From assembly GCA_047967505.1 (NCBI GenBank), contig CM106540.1: a stretch of 64,000 nucleotides of DNA. One strand, 5' to 3'. Origin of the DNA: Dipteris shenzhenensis. Taxonomy: Eukaryota; Polypodiophyta; Polypodiopsida; Gleicheniales. The notes beneath the pieces were generated by a model. It saw only the letters and a list, made by a program, of their open reading frames with translations, did not search any database and was not told the origin of the DNA. Within the stretch, counting starts at the first letter, position 1. Each line of letters opens with the position of its first letter. Shown here one piece after another: positions 1-11,600 of this stretch. Made by a program: the position numbers and the translations under genes.

Positions 1-118
1 CCATAGGTAGCTTCAGCCCAGCCCCTACTATCTACTCTCATACATGTTGAAGTGTCAACCCCTGAGCTCTCCTCATTTGGGGGCTCACAGTTGGGGCATT
101 GACCCTATTTCTTCAACA
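1..118 (-). repeat. LTR end fragment, same family as the solo LTR
   Basis: The segment around 60-118 matches the end of the solo LTR at 5350-5406: both have a CTCTCCTCAT motif, a GGGGGCT(C/T)ACAG motif, and end in a CAACA terminus. It is cut by the window edge, so only the outer end is visible, in the same orientation as the solo LTR. Bases 1-60 are only weakly comparable. Confidence 0.5.
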
Positions 119-828
119 ATCCCCTCCTTTTTCCCTTGTATGGTCTTGGTTTGGTGACCATCTTTTATTTCACCAAGTATCCATTGTCATTAGCTAGATT
201 CTCATTCCTTCACTTCAGTGATGCTTGATTTTTTGTATGCCTGTGATTGATGTATGTATCATCTCTTTCTCTTAAGTTAGTTAATTGGTTGGCTCATTTT
301 GTTCTCTTAAGTGCTCGTGGGTCCCACATTCTACCAATCTCAATGGTGGACCATGCATTTTACCATTAGTGTTACTCCCTCCTCTAGTATTCCTCTTTTT
401 GTAACTATAAATTACATAACAAATAGTTGTCATTAGTTTTATCTTACACCTTTTTTACTCCTGACATCAAAAAATAGGATTGTTAGCATCCATCTGCCTA
501 ACATAGTCTAACTGTGATTATTTTGCATTCGATAGTGAGAGCTAGCAGACCCAAACTTTGGAGTAAAGATGGTATTTATTCTGATTCAAGATTTTTAAAT
601 TGGTATATGTATATTTTCAAAACCAAATGTATCTCTATTTAAAACTAAGAGTATTTCTAATTGGTATATGTATGTTTTCAAACCAAAAGTATCTCTAATA
701 AAAATCTATAGCTATCTAGTAGCACTTTCTTTTTGCAGTAATTGGATAGCATAGGCACCTATTTGTAGGAATTGTGCATACACATACATGTGCGTGCCCA
801 CACTTACACACCGCCCCCCCCCCCTTTT
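119..828. other. 5' flank, no gene seen
   Basis: AT-rich non-coding sequence. A short motif (attggtatatgtat) recurs at about 599 and 660. No open frame with a recognisable protein was seen. A C-run and T-run at 813-830 precede the next repeat. Confidence 0.4.
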
Positions 829-830
829 TT

Positions 831-1021
831 GGCGAATTCTAATTGTCATTATATTACAAAAAACAATCCCAAAGAAAGGGACAACTAGCTACTTTTTAAA
901 GAAGATGTTAGGCACACACACGTGCACACGCGTGCAGACACACACACACTTTTTTTTTTGGCAAATTCTATTTGTCATTATATTATAAAGAACAGTCCCG
1001 AAGAAAGGGACAACTAGCTAC
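831..1021 (-). repeat. Two 62-bp direct repeats, probable LINE 3' ends
   Basis: Copies at 831-892 and 960-1021 begin GGC(G/A)AATTCTA and end GGGACAACTAGCTAC. Each is preceded by a run of T (825-830 and 950-959), which is the reverse complement of a poly-A tail. I infer two 3' ends of the same LINE family on the - strand, the second continuing into the coding remnant at 1047-1620. CA-repeats lie between them. Confidence 0.55.
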
Positions 1022-1046
1022 AAACTTAAAACGATGTCAGGATAAT

Positions 1047-1620
1047 CTAGATCCCACGCATGCATATAATCATAAAATGATTATTGTAGAGATGCTCATA
1101 AGAACTAATATTTAGCCCAAGGGTGATTACCAAAGACCCAATGATTGCAGTCCTTCCATAGGGTCCAAAGCGCTCAGTTAACGAGCCCAATAAAAAAGAA
1201 ATCATAGCCTTGCCTGGTAGGATGAAAACCAAATAGCTAGAAATTCTTGCCAAAGAAAGCACTACCTGGAGTCGTTGCTGTATAAGAAGCAAGAAATCAT
1301 GAGACTTTGGGCAATGCCAAAATAGACGAGGCATAGACTCCCAAATAGACAAACATCATCAACAAGTGGTAGGAGCAATATGGCGACGAGCTAAAATTTG
1401 TCCAAAGGGACGAATCCCAAACATAACCTGCCATAAGAAGAACTTTTGCCGAAGGAGAAGTTTGGATGCCCAAATGTGCGCAATCTTTTTCATCACCACC
1501 GAGAGGTACGTCTCATAAACTATATGCGATTGGCATGAAGGGGGAGGCAACAAAACCTTATACAAAGATGCAACGGTGATATCCAACCAATGGCAATGCG
1601 CAGTAAACACGACCATCTAA
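1047..1620 (-). pseudogene. L1-like LINE ORF2 tail (zinc-binding RT-associated region), broken
   Basis: Reading the - strand, one frame gives KLLLRQKFFLWQVMFG (about 1480-1430) and, after a frameshift near 1350, SMPRLFWHCPKS. This matches the spacing of the plant zf-RVT region (FFLW...LARR...C...HLFWHCP), which follows the reverse transcriptase in plant L1-type elements. The 3' end leads to the T-run at 950-959. Upstream parts (endonuclease, RT) are absent, so this is a 5'-truncated and frameshifted copy. The family is recognised only by these short motifs. Confidence 0.55.
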
Positions 1621-2445
1621 TTGAAGCACCCACTCTTTGAGGTGATTTGGATCTCAAGACGAGGTAGTGGCTGAAAATCAAGGAGCATATGTGATAATAA
1701 GTCTCATATGCGCTTGCACACGCACACGAATGCACTTGGGAATCAAGCTTTATTGGCACTGCCTTGCTAAGTAACCACAATTGTCCATGCATGTGTGGTC
1801 ATGAAAAGTTTGTTTGTTTGTTAGCAATGCCTCTTTAGAGCTAGTGCTATGGTGGAGGATTGAAACTCCTTTTGTGAATACCCACTTGTATTTTTTTTTA
1901 AAAATTACTTGTTTGCTTGAAATTGCCATTTATGAAGATCATCCTACAAAAATTGTATTTTAACAGGCCGACACCCTTTAAAAAGTAATTTGCTTTCTCT
2001 TTTGCATCCAAAAGCTCTCGGTTCACAACTATACTTGGAGGCAATACTCATGCGCACTTGTGCACTTTGTTTCTTTGTATTTTTTCCCACTACGAGGGGC
2101 ACGAGGCCTTACGCTACAAAATAGAAAGGAGTTATTTCTCAAAGTGTTTAAACTTGCCTGCCCGTTGGCATGCCCAAGGTTCATGGACGGGCAAGATTGC
2201 CAGCTCACAGGCTGCCCACGGTCCAGATGCAGTTATTGCAACTTGGGCGCCCACAGTCTCTAAACAACTTCGAACATTGAGGAGGACCCGCCAAGAGAAG
2301 GAGGAAGGAGGTGGGCCCTAGAAGTTTGTTGGTCCTCTATGAGACTTGTGTTCCTTGCAAGCTTGGTATGTAAACGTCCAAAGTTCATTCAATAACGTGT
2401 TTCTCGTCGATACACTCTCTCAGTGTCTCTGTGCAGTCCTTTGTG
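1621..2445 (+). promoter_or_regulatory. Upstream region and probable 5' UTR of the pseudouridine synthase gene
   Basis: This 0.8 kb lies between the LINE tail and the first ATG of the host gene. It contains no coding similarity that I recognise. It must hold the promoter if exon 1 is the first exon, but no convincing TATA box at a fixed distance was found, so the transcription start is unknown. A further 5' non-coding exon cannot be excluded. Confidence 0.35.
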
Positions 2446-2796
2446 ATGTCGAAGAAGGCTTTGCTGCATCTCCTCCGCCGTTCCTGCCTTCCTCCCCTCA
2501 ATTTACTCCTCCCTCCCGCCACTTCTTTCACTTTCAGCTCTGCCTCCACCGCTAACCTCTGCAACACAGAACCAGCTGACCCTCGACAACTTGAATTTTC
2601 TTCTTCATCCCACGATTGTAGTGCTTCCTGCGGGACTGACGCACCCTCAAAGTGGGTTATCCTCCCAGCTGTGCCCCGTTTAAGGGGTCTGGCTCGAGTC
2701 TTGGGGCAGAAAGAGTTGACAGCTCTGAAATGGGTGACGAGGTGCTGTCCAGAGATTTCTCACAATGCCATTGAAAAGCTATTCCGTATGAGACAG
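2446..2796 (+). CDS. Pseudouridine synthase exon 1 (residues 1-117)
   Basis: The first ATG in this frame is at 2446 (MSKKALLHLLRR); only a GTG lies upstream, so I chose 2446. Residues 1-35 look like an organellar targeting peptide: basic and hydroxylated, with Leu/Pro stretches. KWVILPAV and ALKWVTRCCPEISHNAIEKL match the conserved N-terminal block and S4-like helix of the plant family. The exon ends CAG|GTGATG, phase 0, and reading on hits a stop within four codons, which supports the donor. Confidence 0.85.
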
Positions 2797-5700
2797 GTGA
2801 TGTCATAAATCTGACGTCTATTTGAAGCATTACTGTTACGTTGTTTTGACTTCTAATTTTAAAGCCTCAGGTGCTGATTAGTGATCGCTTTCTCTTGAGC
2901 CAATGGTGCTGGAAGGTTCTTTAGATATATATCAAACGTATATGTGTGTGTGTGTGCGTGTACATGTACATGTGTGTGTGCGCGCGTGTACATTTCACCC
3001 AAAAAAAGTGTGTGTGTACATTTCACAAAAAAAAAGTGTGTGTGTGCACAAGGTTTTACTTAAAAAAAAGTGTACAGGGTTTTACTTAAAAAAAGTGTGT
3101 GTGTGTACAGGGTTTTACTTAAAAAGTGTGTGTGTACATTTCACCAAAAAAAAGTGTGTGTGTGTGTACATGATTTTACTTAAAAAAATGCGTGTGTGCG
3201 TAACCTCGACAAATTACTTCGCTTTGGCAATTATTTTGCTGCTAGACCCTTGACCTCGTTCTCATGTTCAGACCACCCTTATCTTTTCGCATGATCATTG
3301 CATCCTTCTCGTCTAGAGGAATTTAGGAATTCCCTTTTTAATCAGCATCCACTGAGAACCGTTGAAGAGCCAAGCAGTCGAAATATAAACAGTGGCCTTC
3401 GATAACACATGCTGCAGCATGCATTATGATCACTCTTGCATTCTGAACCCCATCAATTTACCTTTACTCTCTTTAGTTAATCCTTTATCTTATCTTGCCA
3501 CCACAAGAATCTTTGACGCATCAACACCCCAACTCTTAAAGGGCGTCCTAAATGTTTTGGCCTCTCTCCACCCATTGCACAGCCCATACTTCTCATACCC
3601 GAGATATAGAGAATGTAGCTTTTATCGATGTTGCATAATGAGCTTGAGAGCTTTGATCACATATAAGAGGCTCTTTCCGGTGCTTGAGAATGTGCATCAG
3701 TATGATGCGCAAATATTTGAACATTCAAGAGCCTGCGTAGTTCAATCTCATCCCAATCTTATCTCTTTGCTGCATTATCATTCTGCTTGCTAGTCTAAGC
3801 ATAATCCACTGTCAACAGTGCATTTAGATGTTTCTAGACATGGAGAAACCATTGTGCTCCTTTTCTGTGAGCTTCGGCATTCAACTTTATGAAGAAGCTT
3901 CCATCGAAATCGATTTCCATCTAAGATCATCTGTTTATTGTGCACATACTTTAAAAAAATAAAAATAAAAATTGCAAACATATTTACTTATTACCTGTGT
4001 TGAGCTTTTATGCGAGTTTCGTTTTCTTCAACAAATCTTATCGATTGGTCATCATAAGTTTTATATATATGGTTGATCACCATGCATGTTACACCATCTT
4101 TGCTATGATGGTGGCATCGTAGATGTATGCGGTGGGCAAAGATGACACTTGGTAGAATGCTGTGGTAGACATCCTAGGTGACAAGCTTTTGGACGCTAGT
4201 GCATGAGATGGATTCGATATGGTGGAATTATGAGCCTATCAACTATTTTGTTTACGGGATCACCCTCCACTTGATCGTTGATTATCAACATGTCGTATGA
4301 GATCAAGGTGCTTTGCACATCCTTAGGGTTTTTCCCACAAAAGTTTTACCTCCTTAGTTAGTTCATCTTCATACTAACCTTTAGGTTGAGCCTTGGTATG
4401 TCAAGTGTGTTAGAAATGATCCAACATAGGGTATGCACAGTGCACAGCGGAAGACTGATGGTATGGCCCAGCTCAAGCGTTTGTAGACTCTCTGTCTAGA
4501 GTGTTCTTCTCCACCTTACTGCCTGTGAATCAGCCTAGGTGGGCAGCACCTTGCTAGCTCAGTCTGCAGCTCTCTGCAGGTCTTCTTCACCTCCTGGGAG
4601 TAGGTCCAAGAATCCCCTAACTGCCGCTCATGAAGATGTGATCTCAGCAACCTTCTGCCCTAGAAGACAGTCTAGGTTCAGCCTCTCCTTGGACTAAGTC
4701 TGCAGCAACACCTCTCTCCTTTACTTCCTGTGTAGAGGCCCAAGGATGGGGGATATGCTGCTCCTTTCTGCTCCTCCCAAAGCTGCTTGGCTGGATATCA
4801 AATGAGGCCTGAGGCCTCTCCTTTTATAGGCCCTCAAGGGCCCCTTGTAGAAACCGACCAGCAGCCTCAATCTGGCCGACCCAAACAGGCTGACCAGGCT
4901 GCTGCAAAACCGCCCTAAAAGGGTTCTCATAACCAGGGCCCCTGGCCCACAAAACTAGGGCTTTTGGCCCTCACTTCAAGGGCTGATGCCCTCTTATATA
5001 TGCAGGGTCCAGCCCCCTTCTGCCCTGCCATTTTCTAGGCATGGTAGGCTGGCTGGAACCAGCCCTGCCAGCCCTATACCTGGCCAACCAGGCTGCTGGT
5101 AACCCCTGACATGTTGCGCCTCTGCCAGGCCCTTCTCCAGCGCCGTACAGCTCCGTACACCCTGCTGATGTCATCGCACCCTTCATAGGGCCCTGCTGCA
5201 GTCCGTACACCTGCTTTGCAATTCCGTCTTGCCAGGTCAGATCCAGGGCTTCATGCCCCTGCCATCTCTCCTGCACAAGGTCTCTTGTGCTGTCCACATG
5301 ACAGCTCATGTGCTGCTCGTGTGGCAGCCCCCATTATCTCCGGGTCTACCTCCCCCATGCTCTCCTCATATGGGGGCTTACAGATGGGGAGGTGACCATT
5401 CCAACAAAGTGGTGATACTTGACTGAATGAGGACAAAGGACTTCATATGTAAGACAAACTTGTGAAGCATGTAGAGATCTCTCCACTAGTAAAAGTTTGA
5501 GATTAATCTAGCCTAGCATGCCTATGTGTATGTGTGCGAGCGCGTGTTTACATACATTGATGTTTGTATATGTATATGTACATAGCATATATAAAAGAAT
5601 GGAAAGGCATACTATTCATTTTTAAGCACTAGAAAAGATAGCATATATAAATGAATGGAAAGACATACAATTCATAGTTTAGTGAATCTCTTAAATACAA

Positions 5701-6946
5701 ATCATTTCAAGCTCATTCCTGAGACTCACATCTTGAAAGGTATAAAGATAAGCCTCGTGAGTCTAGACCTTGACCTCATGTACAAAGAGTACAGCACATC
5801 TCTGATCTAGATAGTCAATAACTCTAACCCCTAACCATGCACAACAATTAATTAAAACAAGGCCATAGACTAGCTAAGTGCACATGAGCATATATTGAGC
5901 AGGGTAAGTTTTAAGGGCTAATATTCGCCCAATGGCAAATCTAGAAGCTTCTCCAAGTTGGTGGGGCTAATATTCAGAGCTTCAATTTTGATAAATTCGC
6001 CCAAAAATTCACATAACTTCCTCATATGAGGTCCAACTTTAGCCCTCCAAGTACTCAAATCTATTCGCATAAGTCATCTGGAGCTATAGATGTAAGGTTA
6101 GAATTTTCAAATTCTAGCTTATAAAAAACTTGTATGTGAATTTTAAGTATAGTTAAACCTATTGAAGCCTTAAAAGTTGGTAGCATGGGCTAATATTTGT
6201 AACTCTAACTTGGGAAAGATTCTTACAATTACATGACTCTATAGGGGAAAGATTCGCTCAATGACCTACACTTCCATAATAGTGGGAGCTTCTTAGAGAT
6301 TACCATGATATTGAGTGTTTCTAGATTTCCAATATGCTAATATCGATTAATTGTACAGGTGAGGATATGCTTGTTGGATTGTCAACGGGATGAATCAAGT
6401 GAACCAAAACTAAAGAGAGTAAGTGTTACTATGGTTTTTACTTGTGCCTCTAGTTTTTTACAGGGCTATAACACTTTAGGAAAGGTATGAAGTAGTATCA
6501 AATGGTCTTACATTGTGGCTATTACACCTTTAGGCTTTTCGTTTTTGGTAAGCTTATGAACATCATATCTAAGATTAAAAAGAAATAAGGAGCTTCAAAG
6601 CTTGTGTATTAATTTATTTGTGTACTTTTAAATCTTTTGAAACCCAGATGGTAGCTTATGGTTTTGTATTGATGAGAGCATAAACTTAGCTCTGCTTACC
6701 AAGTTACTATTATATTTTATTTTTCCCATTTACTTATAATTTTGTCTAAAGTCGCTTACAAACTCCCTTCTTTCCTTCGTTCTTTTGCTTGTTCTATAGA
6801 AAATTTTAATTTGTAAGATTGGATATATTTTGGTCTTATGAAGGCATCTATATATACATTTTGTTCTTCTCTCTGTGTTTGTCTTTGTCTTCTCTTATTG
6901 TTTTGCTGTTTAAATCTCTCTCTCTCTCTCTCTCTCCCTCTCTCTC

Positions 6947-6977
<31 letters not shown>

Positions 6978-8652
6978 TTGAGAGTGGGCGGGCTAAGGGC
7001 AGACCTAGAGAGGGTCACATCTACACCCTGTGTGCAGGAGATTGAGTCAGACGAGCACTTTGCTTTCAAATGCCCGATGCACTATGAGATCCGAGGTTGT
7101 TACCATTGTCGTTTTAGGGATGGGTTCAGACCCCTCTCCAGCTTCCTGTCTTACCCTGATCAGAGATCTTTGGCGGCTTTCATCCACGAGGCTGTCGTGC
7201 ATAGAGATCATCTATAGATGAGATCAAGGTGCTCACTAGATTCCACCCAGAGTGTGATCATTGAGTTTTTCCAGCTAGATAGCACGGATCAACATGCCCA
7301 AGGGAGCATAGCCGAGGCTCGGAGCGCGAGACATGACATAGTCGCTAGCTGATCAATGGCAAATTAGGCTCGGTCTTCTCTCCATGTTCACCAGATTAGA
7401 GACACGACCGATGGAAGTGACAACGGCATTTGTCCAATGTAGGGCCATAGTTAGGAGACCATGGCGGACCACACACACCGATTGTCGCCAGCATTCTATT
7501 ACAAAGTTTATGCCACAACAGCCTCGTACTGCTAGAATATAGAGGTGGAGGCTTTTGCTACAGCCAATGCTTCCTATAGTGGAAGATAAACAAGAGGTAG
7601 ATGCCCCTGAATCACACACACACACACATTGATACTTCAAATCCAACTTCTTTTCTTAATGTGTACTAGTGTAGAAAGAAAGAAAGAAAGATATATTAAC
7701 GTCCTCGGGAGGCCTCACGGGCCTATGGGACAAAATACTGCTAGAATATAGAGGTGGTGGCTTTTGCTACAGCCAATGCTTCCTATAGTGGAAGAAAAAC
7801 AAGAGATAGATGCCCTTGAATCACACACACACACACATTGATACTCAAATCCAACGTCTTTTCTTTATGTGTACTAGTGTAGAAAGAAAGAAAGATATAT
7901 TAACGTCCTCGGGAGGCCTCACGATTATCATGTCATATCATGTGCTATCTGAAGTAGGAAGAAGAGAGCTGGAGTTGGAACTGGAACTGAGTTAGAAACC
8001 CGGCACTGTGGTGGCTCGTCTATGAGCGGCAAAGATGTCTCAGATCTATGTCTATTTGGTCGTCTCACGTTGTGGTGGCGGAGGAGGGCGTGGTCTCCTC
8101 GATCTCTGAACCCGTTGATCTATGTTCAGAGTGACCCCTCGTCCCCAACGATCTCCTCTGAGGAAAGCTGTGATAGATCAGACCTCAATCAAGTACGCTT
8201 TGGTCGCTCTCCGTGTCATAGGTAGCCTTTGCAATCCTCTCTCAGCAATCCATACTGCCCACATATCAGCTAGCTTTTCCTCCTCCACCTTAGTGTGTCC
8301 TGGAGCGTGACTCAAATGCATAGAAATTTGTGACATGCCGTTGTGTCTGGTTAGCCTCTGTATCATGTGGTCTGGTCCCCTCCTGTTGCTCCTTGATCTG
8401 TCGTAGCAAGGTCTCCCTGTGGCGGCGCATTTCAAGAAGATAGAGCCCAATGCAGACCTGGTTATGGAAGTGGATCAATTGTGATAGTGGGCCGAACCCA
8501 CTCCCATCTTTATAAAGACAGTGGTATTGCCCCGGGATCTCGTAGTAGGTTGTGCAAGCGCAAAGAAAGTGCTCCTTTGTCTCAATCTCTCCTAGTGTGC
8601 ATAACATGTGGATTCGTTGCTCTTTGGGTATACTTGCGGGAAGGGACGGAGG

Positions 8653-8697
<45 letters not shown>

Positions 8698-11600
8698 GGG
8701 GAGAAAGAAAGAAAGAAAGTTTATTAAAGTCTTTGAAAGACCGATGGGCCTATGAGACTGTGAAAAATCCTGATACAAACAAGCTGTGTGGGTGGAGCTC
8801 CTAAATGAGCATCCACTCCGATGCATAATTGCAAAATGATAAGTGCTGAGTATCATAGTGCTACATGGTCATGTCAGAATGATGATCGTCCACACAACAC
8901 TAACATCCTCATCATCAGAGCGTCAAGGTGGATGAGGTAGTGGGGGCATAAAGTTAGAGATAGAGTGCTGGCGGCTGCCTGTAGACGTGGTTTCAACAGC
9001 TTTTTGTGATCCTTTTCTTTCTTTCAACAATCATTACTTAGTTCTTGTCTTTGGTGGTGTTGCCCTCTTCTCCTCTTTTATTTTAATTTTATTTTATCTT
9101 TGTAATTTTCTTGTCTCTCTTTTTCTCTTTTGGTCCTTCTAGGATCAAATGGCTCTTACAGTGGCCTTGGGGCCTTGGCTAACCTTTACTGAAGTCACCA
9201 GTTTGGGGGTATCTTGTCTCTTTTATTTTCAATGTAGAATTTTCAGTTTAGGACAACTAAAATCTGAATTTATATGATTGGATATATCATAGTAGTACAA
9301 AGGGGTGTGTGTGTAAACTCCTTGGTATGGTTTTTTAAATTTAGTAACGAGGGTTTCTTAATGTACTAATGGTGTGTGTGTGTGTAACTAACTACCTACA
9401 TGCGCACATGTGCATAGCACACACGCGCACACGCGCACACACACACACACACATGTATGTATGTAATCCCCCTACACACATGCACGCACATACATAACTC
9501 ATAACACAACTCATTGTTGTTATAACTCATAACACAATGCAGATCCCTAGGAAAGAGATTGTGCCAGAGGGAACAATTTTGTACCTGCCAAAGTCAGTGT
9601 TGCGGTTCATGGAGAATAAGGATTGTAGCCAAGGAGAAGAGACACCACCTCAAGAAATTATGGGAAATATGAAGCCCCAAGCGCGTAACAAAAAACAATA
9701 TAAACCAACGCAAGGTGACATTGAATGGGCCAGAGAACTTGTTCTCCACATGGTAAACGTTGATAGATACAACAACCTCTTTGCTTCATTTTGCTTCTCT
9801 CATCTTTCTTGCATGCACATTCATCTACAGCTTTATTACAAGTATATATGTAATATCAATAGCATTGTGTAAACGCATTAAGTTTCCCATCTTCTTCAAG
9901 TCACTAAAGTTGGTAAATGTTTTGTTTTTGAAAATGGCAGGATGCTCATATACTAGCAATAAACAAGCCTGCTGGACTTGCTGTGCAGGTTGGTGTTTTT
10001 TCTCTTTTTTAGCTATAGCTTAAGGCATTAATTGTATATATTCTAACATGGCTACATGTGACCTCCCCATTATGCTAACCTCGTTGCTTGTAGTAGTTGC
10101 TCTACTAGTTTGTGCTATGTGTTTGGGGTTTTAACAAATATTCTCAAGCGAATAACATTAGGTGCAAAGCCTTAGAAGGCATGAGGAAGCCAATGAGTAT
10201 ATTAGGAAGATGCTCCAAAGATAAACACTATAGTCGGGGAATTAAGAGGCAGCCTAGTGTATACCTGTGCAAGGTTCATAGTTAGAATGGGAGACTCACT
10301 AGACGTGCTATGCTCACGAGATGATTGTTATAATTGTTTGTAGAGATGGTTAGGATTAGAGAGATACACATGTTGATCTTAGAGTGTACTCCCTCATGCT
10401 AGGAGCCAACCATTGACACTTATCCTTCAATTAGATTGTCCCCGCTCCTGCAATCACCCTTTTCATATATTATCATTACAACTTTGACCACTCACTTGAC
10501 TACATCTATGGTAGCACTCTCTCTACACTCTAGATACTTCTAGAGGACATAGACAACCAACCTAACCTATATGCAAGGCCCCAATTCCTCACTCATTACA
10601 TCTACATCTACTCATGATTAGAGAATACTTCCTTGGACTTGGCCAAGCTTCTTAGTGAGCCTTCTTGTAAAGGCTTCCTCGCGTCCTTGATCATCAACAG
10701 GATGATTTTGATCCACAAGAGAGAGGGCAACATGGAGGCATGTAAATATTGAACCATCTTGGCCACTTGTTCCAAGGTGTAAATATGTATGAATTAGCAT
10801 TGGAGACACACATTAGTGAGTATGTTGACAAAGAATGTATGTGGGTGATTGGTGAGGTAGGTTTCACGTGGCATTGTGTCACATTTCCCATTTCATCTAC
10901 ATCCTGCGCTCCACTTGGGAGCGTGGGATCCCAGGCTCTAGGGTGACTGTCGCGAGGCGCCACGTTTGTGCAAGGCTTGGCCTGCAAGAGTTTTCTACAT
11001 ATTCAATCCGCGAGGGATTCAGTCCCCCACTTGGCTGTTAGCCCGTGTACCAGAGATTCCCTAGGCAGTGAGCTGGGTTTCTTTGGAATAGGCTGTTTTT
11101 TCTTCTTTCAGCCTTTATTGGTTTTTTCCATTCTCAGCACCTTCGGGGCTGCTGTTTTGTATAAAGTTTTTCAAGCATTAATAAAAGGTTCCTTTCTTTG
11201 CAAAAGAAAGAGTCCTACAGCTACACATGGGCCTCAACAATAAGTGATCACATATTTTCTTTGTCTTGTGAGAGGAGCTGAAACTGGCCTCTAATCACTC
11301 AGAGGGCAGTGGAACTAAACCTTTAATCACTTCAGCAGTTATTTACAGCTCACAAAGCATATATCACAACCATTAACCATTGCATGATCACCATTTGGCA
11401 TTTACCCATTTGTTCACAAACAAAACCACTGAAAAAGGGATGGAGGCTAGAATGCCCCTGCTCAACAAACATAGACAAGTGCACCCGATTGGCCCCAAAC
11501 ATCGTGGTGCCCCTTTAGGTATTTCTTTATATTTCACAGTGAAATGATTACAAGTTGCATTTGGGAGACCTTCCCTGCAACTGAGCACGCAGCCCCAATT

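Noticed and set aside
2903-3253. 116-codon Cys/Val-rich ORF in intron 1
   Set aside because: It is translation of a GT minisatellite.
3392-3793. 133-codon + strand ORF in intron 1
   Set aside because: No ATG at its start is required for its length, composition looks random and no domain is seen.
6819-7069. Long Ser/Leu and Arg/Glu open frames across (CT)n
   Set aside because: They are read through a microsatellite. Only the part after 6980 has family similarity.
8290-8856. 188-codon - strand ORF as a complete gene
   Set aside because: Its middle is poly Ser-Leu and Pro from (CT)n and (C)n. It joins two unrelated repeat ends by chance.
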